Below are positions 57,796 to 64,000 of a stretch of 64,000 bases of DNA, in pieces. The translations under genes and the position numbers were made by a program. The stretch lies in the NCBI GenBank assembly GCA_008360955.1, contig LUCM01010528.1, positions 1 to 64,000 on the forward strand, written 5' to 3'. The first letter of the stretch is position 1, and each line of letters opens with the position of its first letter. This DNA is from Fasciolopsis buskii (Eukaryota; Platyhelminthes; Trematoda; Plagiorchiida; Fasciolidae). The notes beneath the pieces are model-generated. The model worked only from the letters and a program-made list of their open reading frames with translations, ran no database searches and was not told where the DNA came from.

Positions 57796-58173
57796 ATGAA
57801 GTCTTCCGCTTTCCCGCAGAACAACTGTTTTCATCAAATAGCGAAGACGAAGGTGAAGATGCCCTCCATCGATAAAGGTGGTAAGCTCGTGATTTCAAAC
57901 CAACCACGGGTGGTGTATGCAACAAAAACCAGTGCAGAGCACATTGAAAGCAACAAAACGAGGAGAACAGGCTCGTTTTTAGTTATTCCTTGCACAAGTG
58001 CAAAATTGCGTTCATCTACAAAACGATCATGTTCCCAACAAAATATAGATAGCCAGATTCGGCAGCCTTATTCTGTGTGTATGCATTCACCTGTTCCCGT
58101 TGGACAAGCTGTACTGGCCGCTCGATCAGGCCTTTGTCCGATCGCGTTCGTGACCATCGCCCAGCTTGGTTGA
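57796..58173 (+). CDS. candidate coding exon, low-complexity protein of unknown family
   Basis: An open frame of 125 codons, the longest in the right-hand 20 kb on the plus strand, starts with ATG just after an acceptor-like CCTCCAG (ending 57,793). The product is basic and rich in S, T, K and Q (for example KLRSSTKRSCSQQNIDSQIR), with no known domain, and looks like a disordered region. It stops at 58,171-58,173. A good donor, ACAG|GTAAGA, lies 13 bases later in another frame. The true protein may therefore use that donor and a different frame over the last stretch, where frame 58,053-58,352 is open too. A start codon or an internal exon are both possible. Confidence 0.35.
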   Translation: MKSSAFPQNNCFHQIAKTKVKMPSIDKGGKLVISNQPRVVYATKTSAEHIESNKTRRTGSFLVIPCTSAKLRSSTKRSCSQQNIDSQIRQPYSVCMHSPVPVGQAVLAARSGLCPIAFVTIAQLG

Positions 58174-58873
58174 CCACAGGAACAGGTAAGATAATTACTG
58201 GCCCGATGTCTCCACGCCTTGCAGAGAAAAGTCACTCAGTCAACCTAAAACGTGCTTTTCGCCTCATCTACAAAGTTAGGAATGGACAGTCAAAAACCGT
58301 CAAGTGTCGCACCTTAGAAACAGCCAAAGCCGTATCTATCCGTTTGCATTAACACCCTTAGTGGGCTCGGAAACAGTTTGTTCAGACGATTAAATTTCTT
58401 CGTCCTAATTATCATCATCCAACAAGTGCTTTACAATCTGATCGCGTGACAAATTGATCAATCACACATAATCGCCTACACACGCACTAATGTGATAACA
58501 CGCGGACAATTCCCTTGTTACGTTTCCAACTATATTTAATGTTATCTATTGGTATAAGTATGAATTACTGAAAACGAGGTTGTTTCCCACGTCGTAGTGT
58601 CTTCAAAAACCACGGCAGCCACCGGCATCCGTGTCAAAAGGATGATTTGAAAACCCAGAACCTCTGTTCTAACCCAAAGAGCGCACAAACTAGGGCAACC
58701 ATTCATCCTTCCAAAGTGGATCACCAGGCCCACCGGTCACCCTGCTTTGTAGCACTGGTGGTTTTGTCAGACGGTAATGGTGCGGTCCCTTAAATCAATT
58801 TCTTACTTCGGTTTTGGCAACCGGGTACTATCGTGCACTGAGACTAGCCATGAACTGTGACAAATCACCCACG
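58174..58873. other. no certain gene
   Basis: The second open frame of the previous exon region continues to 58,352 (basic, KRAFRLIYKVRNGQSK) but lacks a start or a splice acceptor of its own. Nothing else is seen. Confidence 0.35.
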
Positions 58874-59050
58874 ATCTTTTATCTTTCACTTCCTTTAATA
58901 ATAAATTGACAGTGTACATCATTTTTCAGGAAGGGGGCAGGGCCAACGAAGGGCTGCCAACTGGGGAAGTTGACTGGCGGTTGGAGGATTCGAACCCGCA
59001 ATCTTGACGTCCAAACGTCACGACGTTATCCGCTTGGCCACTGCCGGCCA
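58874..59050 (-). repeat. tRNA-derived SINE, copy D
   Basis: Minus strand: GGCAGTGGCCAAGCGGATAA (A-box region), GACGTTTGGACGTCAAGA, GGGTTCGAATCCTCC (B-box), CCAGTTGGCAGCCCTTCGTT, GGCCCTGCCCCC, then CTGAAAAATGATGTACACTG and an A-rich end. Both promoter boxes are canonical. The first and last seven bases of the tRNA part (GGCAGTG and AACCGCC) still pair at most positions. It is probably the youngest or best-preserved copy. Confidence 0.85.
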
Positions 59051-62000
59051 TTGGGGAAGATGAAACAACTAACAAATTAGTCGTGGACTACAGAAGTTAT
59101 TTTCATTCTTCTTCACTCTTTATTCCTTTTCTCAGTAAGTGCCGTCTCGATAGAACACATTCTTCAATCATAATTAAGCCATGAACGTAAGTGCGGGTGG
59201 GAAAGCAATGCGTAACTTCAATAAATGAATAATTAATCCTATTCGCCACTGGTTTAACTGAGTTTATGCTTCGATGGTCCCATACGTTTTTGTCTTAAGG
59301 AAAATTTCCCAGTTCTTCCACATTTATGTCGAGATAGAGGACTACTAAAGGAGATCTCATTTTTAATTTTACCAATTCGTCACTGCTTAAAGTCGCAAAG
59401 TATGGCAAAAATTAGAAATTAAGTAGTTTTGTTGTAGATTTTGCAATTGTCATGCGTGGCCCGTAATAACTTAATGAACAACTGGCAGCGTGTGGATTGA
59501 TATGTCGAAGAGAAATCGTCATGCAGTGTTTTATCGGGTCAGCGGAGAATATGGTCGACGGAATTCCATTCCATTGGGTACGAATTGAAGTGGCAGAATT
59601 TTGCAGTAAACCCTAATGTGAAAATGGGAGCTTGGTCTTGACGTCCGTCGGATCACCTATCTTCCTAACTGATCGGAGGGTCATACTGGCATCCACACCG
59701 CTGACGTTATTGACTAAAATGCTTGGACATTTGGTGTCAGTATGCGATACGATGTGGTAAACCACAAACTCAGTGCACGAATGCTTCAATTTTGTTCAGT
59801 GATCTGATGTGCATTTCTTCCGTGGCCTAACCACAATTTGGAAACCTGGGATACGCGAATGTCGCAACAGCTCTGCTATTAGAGATGTCTCTCAACGGTC
59901 TATTGGCAGTCAATTCCAAATGATAGTTCAGCCGTCCTATGCTGATTTTGCGAGTGAATGAATTTTCCTAGCCAGCTTAAGTGAGTCAATGGAACCAGTG
60001 CAAGATTGTAATGTGGTCCTTCAACAGCTTTCATCAAGGACTAATTGAGAGAAATCCCTTCCCATCGTACACGGTAGACATTCCGGTATTGGATTGTTCT
60101 TTGTAGACTGGTACATTTTTCACTTTATTCACCTGTGCCGACAGTCTACACAATTAAAACAAACTAGGTCAGGTGAGTTCACTATAATGATCATATAGTT
60201 AATCTTAACATTCAAATGTGGACAGAGTTAGTTAAACTGCAAGGCACGAACAAAAGGCAGTAAGGACCAGCATAAGATACGAATTTATCACCCACATCTA
60301 ACTGTAACGGGAGGCAACCAGTAAGCAAAAAAACTTAGTGGCAAACGATACCAGTTCTCATGTGAGTCTGAAATTAACGACATCGACTTCGCCGTTAATG
60401 AATCGCCTAGATCCAAATCGTCATGCTTCTGATAAGTAGCAGGAAAAGTCAGTCAGAAACACTCGCTAAAACCTAGTTGTGCCTCCTGCACGCGAAGCAG
60501 AACTGATGAAAACTCAGTTTGTAAAAGGATCATGCATTTGATAATTTGGGAAGTCATGAGAACCATACGAGCGCTTATTACAAACGCAAAGGTTTAGGGT
60601 GATACGACCTGATTTCACTCCCTCTGTTTGCTATTACTCCACTTCTTTAACGCTTGGGTATTGTAATTAGTACTTGAAAGGTCTGCTTTTGGACAATTGA
60701 CAACAATCGACAAACAAGTATGCGATTTGAGCGGAAATGCTAACTGACACTAGGTAACGTTCTGTCGCGCAGTTCTTTAATGATTTATGAACTCCGTTTT
60801 ATCGTAACCATCCATGCAGGGAACCCATTAGTTTGCCAATAGATACAGTAGCTGGAACCAATGATGAAATAAAAAAGAAAGCCCATAAAAATGAAAAATT
60901 TGAGTGACAAGAAAGGTTGACAATCCATCAGTGAATCAAAATGATGCTAGCAGCACTGCGTTGTCCTACCAAACGTCAGCGCTTAATATCATGTTCAGTT
61001 CGAACTGGTATCATATGCTGATGGGAATTTCTCGACCGAAATCGGTGTCCCTCTAGTAGGAGAGTGACATTTTATCTGAAGGGATTTAATTTCTGAAACT
61101 AAATTGATTTTGTCCAGTTATTTCACCGGACTTACTGAAAGATTAAAGTAGAAAGAATACCCAAATCAAAAGCAATAATCCCATGCATTCCATTAGAAAA
61201 ATGAAATCGCCGATTATAGAAAATATGGCATGGAATAAGTCACGTGAAACTTCAAGAAAAAGTCTCATGTTCATGTACAGTTGAAATCGTTCGAAATATG
61301 TGTTCGCATCCATGAATTACGAATCGATGAGCTTGGCATGTAGATTGCCAAACGGTTCATCGCCACTCAGTGCGTGTACCCAAGCAACCGTTCTTTCGTA
61401 GTTCTGGCCTTACCACTGACTGTGAACTTCGATTTCTTCAGTGACTTCGACATAGTGACGAAACATTTCTTTTCCTGCTCGAGCCTCTGCTTTGTTTTCT
61501 ACATCTATGTTTACAATAATTTTAGTGTACGAACAACCCCTTAGATACACGATGCACTTTAATTTTCTGCTTAACTTCCACTAACGCGAAACCACTATCA
61601 TGTAAGTCGAATTATTTCGTGATCAACAGCCGGCTTTTCCTGAAAAAGCTAAAATCATGATCGTGGAAGAAGGCAAACTGACGATTACACCTGGTGCTGT
61701 CAAGCTTGCAATTAGATTGGTCGAGATATTGCGTGACACGTGACCATAGGACTATTGTCAGGAAAACATAGAAATACAAAACAGTATGTGAACAGTACCC
61801 ATGATTCAAATTTAATAGCAACTAGTCCGAACAAACACCAAAGAAACACTAACTAGCTCATACATCCGGACGTTTTGATGAACCCATATTGTAGGTCCTG
61901 GAAAAGGCTGCTCCACAATTGCAGGTCAGATATACGGATCACCTCCTTGTCATTGTCAAATGCTCTGATTGTGAAGACAAACACACAGGACAGTCCGCAT

Positions 62001-63224
62001 CATTTTGAGAGATATCGTGTTTACCGAGGAATAATAAATCGATGAACGACTTGTGCTTATCAACCTGTTGGTGAAAAAAAAACGCGAATGCCACATGGGA
62101 GGTATCATACCATTGGAAACAATTGCATCAAGACTAAATATTAAACGTACACAGTGAATACCCAAACAGCTGCAAGCAGTCGTGATTCGGGAAAAGGAAA
62201 CCGGTTGAGACAGTATTTGCGGAAACAAATTCCAGCAGGTACAAGTGAACGGTATATACAAATCGAACTCGAATGCTCTCGAAAAGGTAGAACCAGTCAT
62301 CCTACTTCTTGTGTAGAAATGTAACTAACTAAATACCACAAAAGCAAAATCAGAGATCAAAGCAGATCGTAGGTAAAATGATGCCCAAACATAGTCAATT
62401 ATATCCGAAAGCCACTACAATCCAGAAAAGCTTGTAAAATTAACAGTGTGTAAAATGAATAGAGAAATATTCAACTAGTACAAACAAACCAACGTGTCAG
62501 CCTATCACACATCACGGACGTATTTGAATTGGCTGCCGGTCTAGTCCGACCGTAGGCAATCCATGCGGCTCACAGGTCCTCGAAAATGGTGGAAAATTTC
62601 TGCAAAGACTAACCGAACAACTCGAACTCGTTGGAAGGTGAATAACCTCATGGAAATTCAGACGTTCGGACTGAGGAATATAGGAAATCGATCAAACTGG
62701 GTGAAAATGGAACATTGGAAAGCATGAACGTATAATGGTTACAAGTATACGCTGTCTGTTTGATTTTATTTTCATTCACGAAGATCCAGGAAGACCCTAC
62801 TTCAATCTGAATGAGATTAACATAGTTGATCGAGCAACCACAAGGCAGGCAGTAGAGTTTTTCAACCATTTGTGCACTTCAAATAATTTGACCAGTAGAT
62901 GTATTTGAAAATTTGTTTTGGTCTCAGCTCAGATTGTTGGTTTCCATGGGGTTCTGATCGCCGAGCTTGACGTTTAGATCGCAAACGTTTAATCACCAGT
63001 CAAGGTAGTACAGACACTGTACGTACATAGTTTCTGGCATTCTTCTGTTTTTCATAGGGCTGCAGTTAGCCCTTTGAACCCGTACCTCTTTGAAGACCCT
63101 GATTGGATCTTGCCTACAATTGCGCGCCGAGCGTACGCCCAAACGGTACAGGGGGAATGAAACCAACGGAGTAAAAAATTAAGCAACCCATGTTAGTGAA
63201 TGTAGATTCGTGTAGCTTTTAAAA
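59051..63224. other. 4.2 kb with no identifiable gene
   Basis: AT-rich DNA with frames under about 115 codons and no recognisable domain. Probably intergenic or intronic. Confidence 0.4.
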
Positions 63225-63437
63225 TTAGCAAAGACAAGTAGATCGACAAGCGTCCCATCACCAACCCAAGGTCACCCAGAGTAACCAACTGACACCGACT
63301 AAAGACTGTGGGCGAACCATTTAGACGGATGCTGACAACCAGAAGATAGTCGCAAGACCATGCCACTGGTAATGTCACCTCGGTTGGTGATGAAACATTT
63401 GTAATGGAACTGCTCAGCTCAGGGAGCAAATCAGTAC
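63225..63437 (+). mobile_element. Penelope-like element 3' end fragment
   Basis: The plus strand matches the reverse complement of 31,850-32,010. Shared strings include GTAATGTCACCTCGGTTGG, GATGAAACA, CACCCAGAGTAACCAACTGA and GTAATGGA. It runs straight into a TA repeat as the other copy does. Only the non-coding 3' end is present, so it is a strongly 5'-truncated insertion. Confidence 0.7.
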
Positions 63438-63458
63438 TATATATATATATATATATAT
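63438..63458. repeat. (TA)n microsatellite at a PLE 3' end
   Basis: About ten TA units at the end of the PLE fragment. Same arrangement as 31,759-31,787 in mirror image. Confidence 0.9.
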
Positions 63459-63687
63459 GTTTTAAAGACTTTCAAGCATTCATAGTGACAACAAAAAAAA
63501 TGCGTAGGGGGCAAACAAAGTGAAAAAAATTAATGAACCGCGATTAAACAGCTGTTTACTGTTATTTCAGCGTTTTGTATGGTTATTGACCATTTTCGTA
63601 TTATTGTTTAAGGAGAGCAAGTTTTACTGACAGAACATACAGCATTCACTCATTGACTCCCATTCTGAGCCACGTCTCTCAGCATCT

Positions 63688-64000
63688 CTAACCAAAATCA
63701 ATCCTCATCTCTTGAGTCTCAATCACGAAGGAAAGAAACACAAACCAGTCATGTAAAGCACGTGCAAAAAGAGCACGAAAAGATAGATGGGCAGGCTTAT
63801 GCAATACGTGACCAAACCATCGAAGGCGACGTACAGCGGTTATCTGAGTGGGAGGACGACTGTCTGCACCCAACACATGGCGATGCACCTTGTCATTACT
63901 CAACTGATGTTCCAACCAGACACAAACAATGCCTCGGAGACATCTGTGTTTGAACACAGAAAGTCGCCGGGGATCCTCAGTGTGGATAGACTAAGTCTCG
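63688..64000 (-). mobile_element. RTE-like LINE C-terminal fragment, running off the window
   Basis: The minus strand encodes FKHRCLRGIVCVWLEHQ (family: FDHRCLR.IARVWWEH), then DKVHRHVLGADS, RRLRWFGHVLHKPAH (family: RLRWLGHVLRMP.H) and SFRALFARALHDW. Upstream, towards 64,000, a broken ETWSIRTED-like block is in another frame. It is the same domain as in the RTE copies at 27.6 and 35.8 kb but from a different subfamily. It is cut after ALHDW, where the usual GG-TMTW block is missing. Confidence 0.75.

Noticed and set aside
48197..59050. Functional tRNA genes at the A/B-box pairs
   Set aside because: Each is followed by a shared non-tRNA body and A-rich tail, has mismatched stems, or lacks the anticodon arm. 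They are retroposed SINE heads.
1..64000. CRISPR arrays, rRNA genes, bacterial operons, phage or plasmid features
   Set aside because: None seen. Repeats are dispersed elements or microsatellites, and gene structure is eukaryotic.

Overview
The window is eukaryotic nuclear DNA with no operons. It has introns with GT..AG borders, microsatellites and a dense load of decayed retrotransposons. The mixture is typical of a parasitic flatworm (trematode or cestode): RTE-like LINEs with endonuclease, reverse transcriptase and a VFDHRCLR/RLRWLGHVLRM-type tail; CR1/Jockey-like LINEs; Penelope-like elements (PLEs); a Gypsy LTR element; and tRNA-derived SINEs. The species cannot be fixed from the sequence. 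An 866-base assembly gap lies at 25,512-26,377.

Layout. 1-21 kb is a graveyard of CR1/Jockey-like LINE pieces on both strands, with three copies of one LINE 3' end and one SINE. 21.5-25 kb is a Gypsy pol on the minus strand with LTR-like sequence beyond its 3' end. 25-28.2 kb is the largest RTE copy (plus strand), interrupted by the gap and ending in a GAT repeat. It sits tail-to-tail with a minus-strand RTE fragment (28.2-29.1 kb). Immediately after lies the one gene I can name, NDUFA7 (complex I subunit B14.5a), whose first coding exon is at 29,388-29,644. A minus-strand candidate exon with a paired CxxC signature follows. 31.7-38.7 kb is a nest of PLE fragments (two head-to-head), a second RTE copy, a third RTE 3' piece and a copy of the Gypsy-associated repeat. 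39.5-42.3 kb on the minus strand holds coding-like blocks, one ankyrin-like, that may be a real gene or a decayed one. 42.3-63 kb looks mostly like intronic or intergenic DNA, with a foldback element containing a tRNA-like head (48.1-48.4 kb), three more copies of the tRNA-Arg-like SINE and two candidate coding exons (55.1 and 57.8 kb). The last kilobase holds a PLE 3' end and the edge of another LINE.

Apart from NDUFA7, the protein-like stretches are either broken mobile-element proteins or single-exon guesses. No pathway or gene cluster can be read from the window. The points most worth checking are the four-copy SINE family, the foldback unit at 48 kb, the head-to-head PLE pieces, the NDUFA7 gene model and the minus-strand candidate gene at 39.5-42.3 kb.
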